From contig JAWQFJ010008022.1 in the NCBI GenBank assembly GCA_034096865.1, positions 215,001-279,000 of the forward strand: a stretch of DNA of 64,000 nt, written 5' to 3'. Positions 23,229 to 32,787 of this stretch are shown here, piece after piece. Numbering within the stretch: position 1 is the stretch's first letter; each line of letters opens with the position of its first letter. The position numbers and the translations under genes are program-made. The notes under the pieces were generated by a model. The model searched no databases and was not told the DNA's origin. It saw only the letters and a list, made by a program, of their open reading frames with translations. The stretch comes from Theodoxus fluviatilis. Lineage: Eukaryota > Mollusca > Gastropoda > Cycloneritida > Neritidae.

Positions 23229-23347
23229 GTGGAGTGTGCAGTCAGGCAGGCATACAGGCATATAGACAGATACACAAATATTCGACACAGATATCATACA
23301 CACACGCGCGCGCGCGCGCGCACACACTCACACACACACACACACAC
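23109..23347. repeat. (GA)n array followed by (CA/CG)n
   Basis: A GA array with TAAAAGTAAG interruptions to about 23225, then about 70 bases of plain sequence, then CACACGCGCGCGCGCGCACACA to 23347. Confidence 0.93.
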
Positions 23348-24188
23348 TAACGGACAGGCGGATGGATGCGGCCAGCACACTCCATGCAGTCATTGATTTT
23401 GCCGAGGTTAATGACGATGTTTATTGTGCACGGAATAGTGGCGTTACCTTATCTGCCCACTTATGTTGCTTCGCTTTCAAAAGTGCAGCGTAACCTTTTT
23501 GAACTCGGTCAGTGTTTGCTGTCTTTTTCTCTACAGTATTGCTATCAGCTGTCGTCAGGGGATTCACGTGCGACAACACCTACACTTTCGCCATTTAAAA
23601 GCGAGTCACGTGAGGGTGACGTGTCGGAGGCCCGTCTTATTTTCTGTTTGGCGAAAAAAAGCGAAAATCGATTGTGCCACTCGTAGACCTTTGCAGCGTT
23701 CAGTGAGGAGTGTACATACAAAGGATATTTCTTTGCAAATGGCAAAGGCGATGTGACAGACAAAATAAAAATGCCAATGAGTTGTGAACTTCTCTAGCCA
23801 AAGATCTGCAACTGAAAATGCCAAGAACTAGGTGCTTCTGAGCGGACCAAGTCAAACATCGCAATATAGCAATTATTTGTCAGCGTGTTTTTTTTCTTGC
23901 TTCTCCTCATCATATTGAAAAGCATGGGCTGAAAACATCATTTCTTGTCATTAGTTTGTTGACTTGTTTTCTGATAATTATCACAGGAAACGTCAACAAA
24001 CCAAAGGCAGGAGAACGTTATTTTCCGCCGGAGCTCTCCTTAGAATGATGTGAAGCGAGAGGGAAAAATCCCCTCAGCTAATAAAATCATTATTTTCGCG
24101 GTGATGGATTCGCACGCACAGAAGCTCCTACTTCTTGGCATTTGCAGCCGCAGACCTGCAATTCGAGACAATACCTATCTTTGGCATT
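23348..24188. other. Non-coding stretch before the LTR element
   Basis: Frames of up to 106 codons without recognisable content. No repeat family identified. Confidence 0.5.
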
Positions 24189-24193
24189 CCCAT

Positions 24194-25511
24194 TGTCACG
24201 TACAGAAATTCTTAATGTTTAATCAGTAATCTGAAAGAATTTCTGTACTTAGATTTCTGTGTATTTTTGGGTCATTCTGCATTTAGTTCTGTATGATAAC
24301 AAGATGTTTGCAATGATGAATTCTAAAGGTTTGGGACAACGTCATGTTTTGGAGAGGGAATGACGTCAACGCAGGTGGCTTTAGAAAAAAACGTCACTAC
24401 TGATCGAGTGGAGAGAGAGATTGAAAGGTTCGAGGAAGCCGAGGACGTTGGACCAGAGGCCAAGAAAGATGAAGAAGAAGAAGAAGATGATTGACTAAGA
24501 AGAAGAAGGAGAAGACGATTGAATAAGAAGAAGATTGCAGAAGAGGACGAGGAGGGATAGCAGCACCTTCAGGCCCCCAGACCGACGTTCTGTATCCGTG
24601 AAGAAGAAGAAGATTGAAGAGGAGGGGAAGAAGGATAGCAGCACCGTCAGGCCCCCAGACCGACGTTCTGTATCCGTGAAGAAGAAGAAGATTGAAGAGG
24701 AGGGGAAGAAGGATAGCAGCACCGTCAGGCCCCCAGACCGACGTTCTGTATCCGTGAAGAAGAAGAGTAATAGAAGAAGATTCAAGAAGAAGAGGAAGAC
24801 GATTGAAGAGGAAGCAGAAGAAGAAGAAGAAGACGATTAAAGAAGAAGAGAAGAAGAAGAAAACGATTGAAGAAGAAGAGGACGAAGAAGAAGAGGAGGA
24901 AGACGATTGAAGAAGAATATTAGGAAGAAGAAGAGGGAGAAGAGGAGAAGGACGTTGGCAGCACCGCCAGGTCATCAGAGAACGACGACTGCATCGGGAG
25001 GAGGGGAAGCAGAAAGACTGACGACGGAGTGGATTGGCAAGATGGACAATGAAACGTTGAGTGTTGACACGAGCAAGGATACAGCTGAAGATCCTCTGCA
25101 GGATCTCACCACCAAGGTGAAGACGTTTCAATTTTATTCGTATTGTACTGTTCTGAACTTGGAGTACACCGGGGAGAGAGAGAGAGACGCTATCCTCTGT
25201 GGGTTTTTTGTTCGTCTTGTCCGGCCGTGTCTGTTTTGGTAATGCGATTGAAATCGCCAGAGAAGTGTCTGTTTTGGTAGTGCGATTGAAATCGCCAGAG
25301 ATTAATTGAACTACAAAGATTCATGTTTTGTATAATTAAATAATTATATTGTTAACAACTGTTTATTTTTCTTTGGCTGAATCTGAGAGAGAAATATAAC
25401 GGTTGTAACATCAAGCAACCCCAAGACTGGTTGTGACATCTGGTGACCCCAAAGACTAGGCTCTAAAATATTGGTGACACCGATTTTCTCCAGCGTTAAA
25501 AAGCTGTGACA
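24194..25511 (+). repeat. 5' LTR
   Basis: 1318 bp, beginning TGTCACGTACAG and ending GCTGTGACA. By eye it differs from the 3' LTR by about three substitutions and two single-base indels. It contains an AAG/GAA-rich purine block with a 78-bp tandem repeat and an AT-rich stretch near 25321-25345 with TATAATTAAATAATTATAT that could hold a promoter. The 111-codon sense frame at 24907-25242 and a 244-codon antisense frame lie wholly in purine-rich low-complexity sequence and are not credible genes. Confidence 0.95.
24556..24765 (+). repeat. 78-bp tandem repeat inside the LTR
   Basis: GATAGCAGCACC recurs at 24556, 24634 and 24712, each followed by CAGACCGACGTTCTGTATCC. The period is 78 bp (26 codons), which keeps a Lys/Glu-rich sense frame open. 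The same array lies in the 3' LTR from about 29665, where the first unit has one C fewer. Confidence 0.93.
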
Positions 25512-25531
25512 TCTGCTGACCCCGACTATTT
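25512..25531 (+). promoter_or_regulatory. Position of the primer-binding site (not resolved)
   Basis: The sequence directly after the 5' LTR, TCTGCTGACCCCGACTATTT, is where a tRNA primer should pair. It does not begin with the usual TGG. TGCTGACCCCGAC starting two bases in is the closest candidate and would need one change to give TGGTGACC. I cannot name the tRNA. Confidence 0.3.
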
Positions 25532-25707
25532 CATGCTTACTTTTGATGTCGGAGTTTTGAGGTTGCGAAATTTTTGGTCAAGTTTTGCCTCGAAGGCTGA
25601 GTAATTGTTCAATGTGAGTTTGTGTTGTTGTGACAGTTGTGTATTTGAATGCCGCCATCCCGCCCTGATCATTATCTCTAGGTTTGTCCTTGTTGATAAT
25701 CTCTACC

Positions 25708-26994
25708 ATGTCGGAGGAAGATAGCAGGGAGGGTTCTAGGATGAAGACTGAGGAGATGGATGAGGCGCAGCTGTTCGAGTTTTACTCACAGATAGCAGAG
25801 AAAATTAAGATGCGGGGCGATAGATTAGCAGACTTTGTTTCTGGTCATGTTGAGAAAGAGTTGCTGCGTCGAGAACAAACAAAAGAGAGACAATCAAGAT
25901 TGGAGATGGAAGGGAAGCAAATGGAAGAAAGAATGGCTTTAGAGGAAAAGAAATTGGAGCATGCAAAATGGGAACTGCAAGAAAAGTTAAAAGCAAACCC
26001 AAACTATCAGGAGCATGCAAAGTCTAGCTACAAACCTACACTTCCCAAATTACCACTCTTCAAGGAGGGAAAAGATGACATTGATGCGTTTCTCTTCAGA
26101 TTTGAGAATCACGCTAGGGCAGCTGGTTGGGTTCAGTCGCAGTGGGCAGCGTGTGTGGCAACATTGCTAGAGGGGTCTGCGTTGTCTACATACCATTGTT
26201 TGGCTGCTTCGGGTGCTCTGGACTACGAGACCTTGAAGAAGAACCTGCTGATAAAGTTTCGATGTACTGCTGAAGGTTTTAGAGAACGGTTCCGAGCTGC
26301 TAGACCAGTGAGTGAGGAAGGCTTCAGTGCATTTGAGATCAAGCTGAGGCATTTGCTTGATCGTTGGTTAGACCTGTCGGAAACTCAGAAAACCTTTGAT
26401 GCTGTTTGTGAGAGAATGCTGTGTGAACAGTTCCTGAACAGTGTTTCGAAGGACCTGGCCACGTCACTGGGAGAACGCTTAGACGTATCAACTGCGAAGC
26501 TAAAGGACCTGGTTGAGGCTTCGGATCGGTACAGAATGGCTCATCCAGACAAAAACCTGGCTAGAAAGCCAGAGACAACTGTACTGGGTAGTGTTGGCGT
26601 AGGAGATAGGCACAAGGAGTCATTCAACTTGAGAGGGTTTTCCCAAAATCGGGGTTTTTATAGAGGTCATGGTGAGGGCAGGGGATTTCCCACGGGTCAG
26701 CAAGGGAGGCAGGAAAACTCAAGACAGGCACAAACATCAAATCAAAATGTTCCTGACAAGAAACATTACGTCCCTTTCTCAGGTGAATGTCATAACTGCA
26801 AACAGAAAGGACACAAGGCGAAGGATTGCTGGTCCAGAAAGAGCACTGGGTGGTCACCTCAAGGTCAGTTGAAAGGTCAGTCAAACTCGGGTCAGTTTGG
26901 ATCTTCAGCGCTGAGTCTTTTGTCAGCTTCAGGCATCTATCTTACCAGTTGTTCAGGGTTCAGTCAACGGCACACCAGCGAAGATTCTTCGTGA
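25708..26994 (+). CDS. gag: Gag polyprotein, Gmr1-like Gypsy with SCAN-like capsid region
   Basis: 428 residues from the ATG at 25708, the first in frame. An upstream TTG at 25684 is not needed. Residues about 1-110 are highly charged, with many Glu/Lys and probable helix. About 115-290 match the capsid of Gmr1-like Gypsy elements: LPLFKEGKDDIDAFLFRFE, then RERFRAARPVSEEGFSAFEI and LCEQFLNSVSKDLATSL, the tract from which the vertebrate SCAN domain is thought to derive. A Gly/Arg/Gln-rich linker leads to one CCHC zinc knuckle, CHNCKQKGHKAKDC (26788-26829, spacing C-x2-C-x4-H-x4-C), which would bind RNA. Gag would form the particle that packages the element's RNA. The frame is intact. It ends about 55 codons after the knuckle, overlapping the protease frame. 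Confidence 0.92.
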   Translation: MSEEDSREGSRMKTEEMDEAQLFEFYSQIAEKIKMRGDRLADFVSGHVEKELLRREQTKERQSRLEMEGKQMEERMALEEKKLEHAKWELQEKLKANPNYQEHAKSSYKPTLPKLPLFKEGKDDIDAFLFRFENHARAAGWVQSQWAACVATLLEGSALSTYHCLAASGALDYETLKKNLLIKFRCTAEGFRERFRAARPVSEEGFSAFEIKLRHLLDRWLDLSETQKTFDAVCERMLCEQFLNSVSKDLATSLGERLDVSTAKLKDLVEASDRYRMAHPDKNLARKPETTVLGSVGVGDRHKESFNLRGFSQNRGFYRGHGEGRGFPTGQQGRQENSRQAQTSNQNVPDKKHYVPFSGECHNCKQKGHKAKDCWSRKSTGWSPQGQLKGQSNSGQFGSSALSLLSASGIYLTSCSGFSQRHTSEDSS

Positions 26995-28762
26995 TACTGG
27001 TGCTACTTGTGCTGGAGTTAAGAGGGCACTGGTGCAACCAGATCAGTTCACAGGTCAAGAACAACGGGTTACTCTGTTTGAAGGTGCAGAGGATGTTTTT
27101 CCGTTGGCTTCTGTTTGGGTTGACTCACCGTTCTACACAGGGCAGCTTTTGTGCGTGGTCATTGATAACCCATTTGCTGACATTATTCTGGGAAATGTCG
27201 ATGGTGTTATTCCTTCTGTAGCACAGATGATGGACATGGTGCAGAAAGCTGGAAGTTTGAGGAGGCAGAGGGGTGAGACTGCAAATGTCTTGACACGGGC
27301 TCAGACGAAACGGGGTATGCCGGACACAGGGCAATTTATTCGTCGGGGGCCGAGGCTGAGACCGCAGGGACCACGGATACCCATCGCTGATGCCATGGGA
27401 ATGGGACGGTTCCCTGATGGTCAGACGGTACCAGCGGCTGCTCGGCAACAGAGACGCATGGAGGCCGAGGATCGCCGACAGCGGGAGACTGAGGCGAGGG
27501 ACATCACGGCACGCCACGCCATTGAGTACGAGGAGAAGTCGATGCTGATTGAAAAGAACCTGGGCCTGCAGGCTGACCTGAGCAAGGCCGGCGTGGACTA
27601 CGAGAGGCTGAGGCGTGAGGCTGCCGCCCGCCAGGAACAGGACCATGCCAACATCCTGAACCTTCAGTCCCAGCTCAAGGACTTCCGCCAGCAGTTCGAG
27701 GAGACCACAGAGGCCCACAAGAGGGAGGTCAAGAACCTGAATGCCAACATCCGGGACGTGGCACGCCAGCAAGATGCAGTCCTGCGGGAGCTGGCAGAGC
27801 TAAAGACACAGCTGAAGCTGGTAGAGGAGACCCGTGATGTCATCCGCCGTGACCTCATCGAGGTCAACCGCCTGGTCACAGACGACAAGCAGAGGATGGA
27901 TGTGCTGGAGGAGCAGAAGGCTGGCGTGGTGAAAGAGGCTGGGGAGCTGCGTGCCAACCTGCGTGAGGTGGAGAAGGCGCGCTTGGACGCACGTCGTGAG
28001 CTGCGGGAGCTGAGGCACCAGGTGAAGATGCTGGAGAAGCTGACCAAGGAGAGGCAGCAGATGGAATACAAGCTGGCAGCTGCTGAGGCCCGCATCCAGG
28101 AGCAGAGTGGGTCCCACAAGCAGCAAACGGCACGCCTGGAGTCTGACCTGGCAGCCAGACAGGCCGCGCTGGATGCTGCTCAACGGGAGGCCAAGCAGAG
28201 CAGCGAGATGGACCAGGAGATGGCTGACTATGAGGGGACTGTGATGACGCTCAACAATCAGGTAGCTACAAAGGAGACGGATATCCAGAGGCTGGAGGAA
28301 CGCAACAAAGCCCTGCAGGAGCAAGCAGACGGCGTTGAGGAGCAGGCAACAGTGAAAACAGAGATGGAGACGTTGCAGCAGGGTGCCAGGGAGAAGAAGC
28401 TAAAGAGCCTGGAGACTGCCAGACAGGAGGCCGAGGATGCCGGGAGCGAGCGGCAGGCAGAGAAACGGAAGCTGGAGAAGCGTGTTGCACAGCTGGAGGT
28501 GGGAGGCGTGTCCCCGGCTGCCTTTGCATCCAGCAACTCCGTCCCTGTCAAGGCCAAGGAGGCCAAGACAGGCGGTGATGATGATGACGACATCGACGTG
28601 TTTAGGGACGAGGCTGACGAGGAGGAGTCTCGTGGCGCTAGGGACGCTACATCAATGAAGCGCTTGGAAAGTCTTGAGAAAGAGTACAGGAGCCTGAAGA
28701 AGACTCAGGATGACCTGAAGAAGTTGGTGGAAGAAGTACGAAGAAAAAGAAGACGGTGGTAG
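26915..28762 (+). CDS. Retropepsin fused in frame to a captured rootletin-like coiled coil
   Basis: The open frame runs from 26915, just after a TGA, to the TAG at 28760-28762. It lies in the +1 frame relative to gag and overlaps it by 80 bases, so expression would need a +1 frameshift unless the offset is a mutation. The first part is an aspartic protease: VNGTPAKILRDTGATCAG, with the DTG-type catalytic motif at about 26993-27004, and later IILGNVDG. Next comes NVLTRAQTKR, the linker usual after Gmr1-like proteases. Instead of reverse transcriptase, about 480 residues of Gln/Glu/Arg/Leu-rich coiled coil follow without a stop. Block 27932-28035 (KEAGELRANLREVEKARLDA and onward) resembles vertebrate rootletin as I recall it. 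The end is acidic (DDDDDIDVFRDEADEEE) and then basic (VRRKRRRW). Another long coiled-coil protein is possible as the source. Confidence 0.85.
   Translation, partial: VFCQLQASILPVVQGSVNGTPAKILRDTGATCAGVKRALVQPDQFTGQEQRVTLFEGAEDVFPLASVWVDSPFYTGQLLCVVIDNPFADIILGNVDGVIPSVAQMMDMVQKAGSLRRQRGETANVLTRAQTKRGMPDTGQFIRRGPRLRPQGPRIPIADAMGMGRFPDGQTVPAAARQQRRMEAEDRRQRETEARDITARHAIEYEEKSMLIEKNLGLQADLSKAGVDYERLRREAAARQEQDHANILNLQSQLKDFRQQFEETTEAHKREVKNLNANIRDVARQQDAVLRELAELKTQLKLVEETRDVIRRDLIEVNRLVTDDKQRMDVLEEQKAGVVKEAGELRANLREVEKARLDARRELRELRHQVKMLEKLTKERQQMEYKLAAAEARIQEQSGSHKQQTARLESDLAARQAALDAAQREAKQSSEMDQEMADYEGTVMTLNNQVATKETDIQRLEERNKALQEQADGVEEQATVKTEMETLQQGAREKKLKSLETARQEAEDAGSERQAEKRKLEKRVAQLEVGGVSPAAFASSNSVPVKAKEAKTGGDDDDDIDVFRDEADEEESRGARDATSMKRLESLEKEYRSLKKTQDDLKKLVEEVRRKRRRW
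27310..28762 (+). other. Captured host-derived segment (inferred)
   Basis: From about 27310 the base and codon use changes abruptly to GC-rich third positions (CTG, GAG, CAG, CGC), unlike the AT-richer gag and protease. The frame is uninterrupted, as expected of intronless cDNA. The 5' junction lies just after the TRAQTKR codons and keeps the reading frame. The 3' junction may be near 28820-28860, where a GA run and an A-rich run follow the stop. Host origin is inferred from composition, coiled-coil content and the absence of any such module in known Gypsy elements. Confidence 0.75.
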
Positions 28763-29291
28763 AAGCACTTCTTTGTGCTGACTCTGATGCTGTGCCAACC
28801 GGACAAATAACTTTCGCAGAGGGAGAGAGAGAGAGAGAGAGAAAAAAAAAGAAAGAAAGTTTCAGCGTGCAAATTTCTTGTCGGCTGATTATACTTGGAT
28901 ATGCACTATTTTAACCAGGAGCGTGTCATATTTTAACATTGAGTTTTTGGGCTGTCGTTGCATTGTGGTGGGTTTCTTAATTCTTTGTGTAAAGAAGCTT
29001 CATAGTTTGGCATTATTTGGTGTGTGTACCTATAATGACAGATATAAATATTATTGGTTGTTTTCTCTTCTCAGTCCTGAAAGATTGATGAGTGAATTTT
29101 TTGGGAGCAATTATTTCTGCAATAGTGAGTGGTAACTGTCATTTCGTACTGAGAGAATTGCTTCTACTGTTCGGAATGCAACAGCCATTTTTAGTACAAG
29201 CGTATCATTCTGTTATATCAAAATGGGAGACAGGAGACTATTGTCAAAAAAAAAAAAAAAGACAAATTGGCATTTGTTGTTTTTTTTCCCC
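28763..29291 (+). other. Non-coding tail between coiled-coil gene and 3' LTR
   Basis: AT-rich, no long frame. It includes a GA/A-rich run at about 28820-28858 and a 15-base A run near 29247-29261. It may be partly original element sequence downstream of pol and partly captured 3' UTR. I cannot separate the two. Confidence 0.5.
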
Positions 29292-29303
29292 GGGTAAGGG
29301 AGG
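29292..29303 (+). promoter_or_regulatory. Polypurine tract before 3' LTR
   Basis: GGGTAAGGGAGG lies directly against the TGTCAC start of the 3' LTR, the position and composition expected of the plus-strand primer. Confidence 0.65.
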
Positions 29304-30621
29304 TGTCACGTACAGAAATTCTTAATGTTTAATCAGTAATCTGAAAGAATTTCTGTACTTAGATTTCTGTGTATTTTTGGGTCATTCTGCATTTAGTTCT
29401 GTATGATAACAAGATGTTTGCAATGATGAATTCTAAAGGTTTGGGACAACGTCATGTTTTGGAGAGGGAATGACGTCAACGCAGGTGGCTTTAGAAAAAA
29501 AACGTCACTACTGATCGAGTGGAGAGAGAGATTGAAAGGTTCGAGGAAGCCGAGGACGTTGGACCAGAGGCCAAGAAAGATGAAGAAGAAGAAGAAGATG
29601 ATTGACTAAGAAGAAGAAGGAGAAGACGATTGAATAAGAAGAAGATTGCAGAAGAGGACGGGGAGGGATAGCAGCACCGTCAGGCCCCAGACCGACGTTC
29701 TGTATCCGTGAAGAAGAAGAAGATTGAAGAGGAGGGGAAGAAGGATAGCAGCACCGTCAGGCCCCCAGACCGACGTTCTGTATCCGTGAAGAAGAAGAAG
29801 ATTGAAGAGGAGGGGAAGAAGGATAGCAGCACCGTCAGGCCCCCAGACCGACGTTCTGTATCCGTGAAGAAGAAGAGAAATAGAAGAAGATTCAAGAAGA
29901 AGAGGAAGACGATTGAAGAGGAAGCAGAAGAAGAAGAAGAAGACGATTAAAGAAGAAGAGAAGAAGAAGAAAACGATTGAAGAAGAAGAGGACGAAGAAG
30001 AAGAGGAGGAAGACGATTGAAGAAGAATATTAGGAAGAAGAAGAGGGAGAAGAGGAGAAGGACGTTGGCAGCACCGCCAGGTCATCAGAGAACGACGACT
30101 GCATCGGGAGGAGGGGAAGCAGAAAGACTGACGACGGAGTGGATTGGCAAGATGGACAATGAAACGTTGAGTGTTGACACGAGCAAGGATACAGCTGAAG
30201 ATCCTCTGCAGGATCTCACCACCAAGGTGAAGACGTTTCAATTTTATTCGTATTGTACTGTTCTGAACTTGGAGTACACCGGGGAGAGAGAGAGAGACGC
30301 TATCCTCTGTGGGTTTTTTGTTCGTCTTGTCCGGCCGTGTCTGTTTTGGTAATGCGATTGAAATCGCCAGAGAAGTGTCTGTTTTGGTAGTGCGATTGAA
30401 ATCGCCAGAGATTAATTGAACTACAAAGATTCATGTTTTGTATAATTAAATAATTATATTGTTAACAACTGTTTATTTTTCTTTGGCTGAATCTGAGAGA
30501 GAAATATAACGGTTGTAACATCAAGCAACCCCAAGACTGGTTGTGACATCTGGTGACCCCAAAGACTAGGCTCTAAAATATTGGTGACACCGATTTTCTC
30601 CAGCGTTAAAAAGCTGTGACA
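29304..30621 (+). repeat. 3' LTR
   Basis: 1318 bp, same ends as the 5' LTR and the same 78-bp internal repeat. It differs by one extra A near 29470, one missing C in the first repeat unit and about three substitutions by eye. It is followed directly by the CCCAT target repeat. Confidence 0.95.
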
Positions 30622-30626
30622 CCCAT

Positions 30627-31706
30627 CTAGTCTCACATTTTCACATTGCCACATGCACAGCAAGATTGCACGTACACTGAGGGGTTCGAAAGGTCTATGG
30701 GTGGCGCCATCGATTTTCTGCTTTGGAGCCAAACAAGAAATGGCACGCAACTGTCACGTGAGGCACTGGTGAATGGCATCGTAGACATTCATCTTCAGGT
30801 AGAATCTCTTGGGACCAACATAATTGTTGTGGTCGAGAAAAAGGGAGAAAGCACCGTCAAACAACTGAGTAGCGACTCGTATGACTCCATGAGGTCTTTC
30901 TGTCTCCCTCAGGCTTGCTCACTTCTGGACTGACTGCAGCCGGAAATTCACATCACACCCCATCACAGCCATGTCTTCATCGTGGATGCGCTTTCAACCT
31001 CTAACGTCTTCTGTGCTATGAGCTCATGTATTCTTTGACTCTCTGCCTCCTCTGTTAAGACAGCCGCACTGTTTTAAGAATCTGGAAACTGGGCGCAATA
31101 ATCAACTAAAGTCAGAATGTACTTGTTGCCTCAAGGGGTTTCTTTCAGGGGACATGAGAAATAAAATAAACATTACAAATACTAAATTCCTCTTATGGTA
31201 ACATCATAGTGTTCACATCATCATTGGTACAGGAGCTCCTGGTTGGTCCGAGGCCTGATGATAAGGCCTGGACCAACGCAAGACGGTGATGGCAGTGGTC
31301 TCTCCCCTGGATGTGATGGGATCTGCCTAAGCAAGCACTGCAGCCTCTATTTATCGAGATGGACAAGAGTAGGAACAAAACAGCAAGCATTCAGGAAAAG
31401 CTGTACGGCAGGGTGGAATCTCTCCAGAAGACATCTCATTTCATCCTTGACTCTAAAATCCAAGTGTGATGGCGTTCGAGAAGAAGAAGCCGGAACAGAT
31501 TCGGAAGGGTTCTCTTCCTGGGGACTTTCAGACAAAGGAGGGATGTTCTCTCTTCCCGTGAAAGAGGAGACCGGGGTAACAATGGAGAAAACAGGGGGCA
31601 GATAGGCGTGGGAAGGGTGGGTGGGTGGGTGGGTGGGTGGGGGGTGGGATCAGAGAGGCATGGGATGGTGCTGAGAATCTGGCTGCTCCAAAAGCTGCCC
31701 TCTTGG
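30627..31706. other. Non-coding stretch between LTR element and copy B
   Basis: No recognised domain or repeat family. A GGGT-type run occurs at about 31617-31642. Frames of up to 120 codons have no further support. Confidence 0.5.
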
Positions 31707-32176
31707 ATGCATCTTACTATAATACACTGCTACTTATTCAGGCTATTAACAATATTTACATTAATATGTTCGTGTGGTCATAGGCATTTAGGCTTTTCTA
31801 TGAATTTTCAAACTTTTCGCAACGCATTTTGTAGGCATAAAAAAGATACATAGCGACATCCCGCGTTTTCCTTAAGTCGCGTCCGTTGATTAAATATGCA
31901 GCACCAGTAAACCTAGGACCTTCTATTATTTTGTATTTAGAGTGTGAACATTGTTTTTGGTCTGAACTTGACTTGTTATAAGTACCAGTGTCATATTGCA
32001 ATGTGTTTAGCTTTGTTTAGTTTAACATAATGAGCCAAAGCCCTGCGTGGGACAGACAGATAAAATTATAAGACCACAGCAACAAAGGTCTGTATACGGT
32101 ATTGCTGCTTTTATCAAATGTGTATGACATCGATGAAGTTGTATACTTTTAATCGAGGTGGGTCGTCGGCCTCAAT

Positions 32177-32180
<4 letters not shown>
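31707..32180. mobile_element. LINE 3' end with 5' inversion (copy B)
   Basis: 31707-31925 is the reverse complement of 7741-7959 (LINE ORF2 C-terminus, minus strand: LTGAAYLINGRDLRKT-type sequence). After about nine filler bases, 31935-32180 matches 7958-8203 in direct orientation up to AATAAAATC and the TC array. Inverted 5' part plus direct 3' part, meeting at the same point, is the pattern left by twin priming during LINE insertion. In copy A the same sequence is collinear. Confidence 0.85.
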
Positions 32181-32232
<52 letters not shown>

Positions 32233-32276
32233 TCTCTCTCTGTCTCTGTCTCTCTCTCTCTCCCTCTCTTTCTCTC

Positions 32277-32328
<52 letters not shown>

Positions 32329-32355
32329 CTCTCCCTTTCTTTTTCTCTTTCTATC

Positions 32356-32386
<31 letters not shown>

Positions 32387-32388
32387 CC

Positions 32389-32441
<53 letters not shown>
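32181..32441. repeat. (TC)n array
   Basis: About 260 bases of TC with TTT, CCC and G interruptions, longer than the copy A array at 8204-8325. Confidence 0.96.
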
Positions 32442-32787
32442 ATTGCGTGCGAGCGAACAAGCAGTATCCACGCTATGTATCAATATGTAAATGCAGCACT
32501 CTCACAACTAGGTCTCGGACGAAACAGTACCGAGCCCTCGTGTGCTACTAAACTCCTACGGCAGAATTTCACAGCAACACCGACCAACCAGTCCCCTTCC
32601 CGGCACTGATGGCATAGGTCTTCCTACTTCACTTTTTCCTGCTTATTGAGTCCCCGGAATGCTTTCGCTTGCCACATACTCTGTGAAAATTTATCTTTTT
32701 ATATCCGAGTCCAAACGTACACAAACCTTTTAATGACAATTTGTGGTGCTGTACTGTCTTGTTCCTGTCTTGCCTTGCCTTGTCCGG

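Larger units (their letters stand above)
24189..30626 (+). mobile_element. LTR retrotransposon (Gmr1-like Gypsy) carrying a captured coiled-coil gene
   Basis: The element proper is 24194-30621. CCCAT occurs immediately outside both ends (24189-24193 and 30622-30626), a 5-bp target duplication typical of Gypsy insertion. Both LTRs are 1318 bp, start TGTCAC and end TGTGACA. The interior holds gag (25708-26994), a retropepsin domain in the +1 frame, and a long coiled-coil reading frame fused behind it, then a 0.5-kb non-coding tail and a purine tract before the 3' LTR. No reverse transcriptase, RNase H or integrase motif is present in any frame of the interior. The element must therefore have been non-autonomous, mobilised by enzymes supplied by a relative. 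The near-identical LTRs indicate a recent insertion. Confidence 0.93.

Noticed and set aside
24397..25131. Antisense 244-codon frame in the 5' LTR and its 211-codon partner in the 3' LTR
   Set aside because: Opposite strand of a purine-rich LTR block, mostly poly-Ser/Leu/Phe, and of different length in the two LTRs because of single-base indels.
27125..28324. Minus-strand frames of 151-215 codons opposite the coiled-coil gene
   Set aside because: Shadows of a GC-rich coding strand; Leu/Ser/Pro-rich with no domain.
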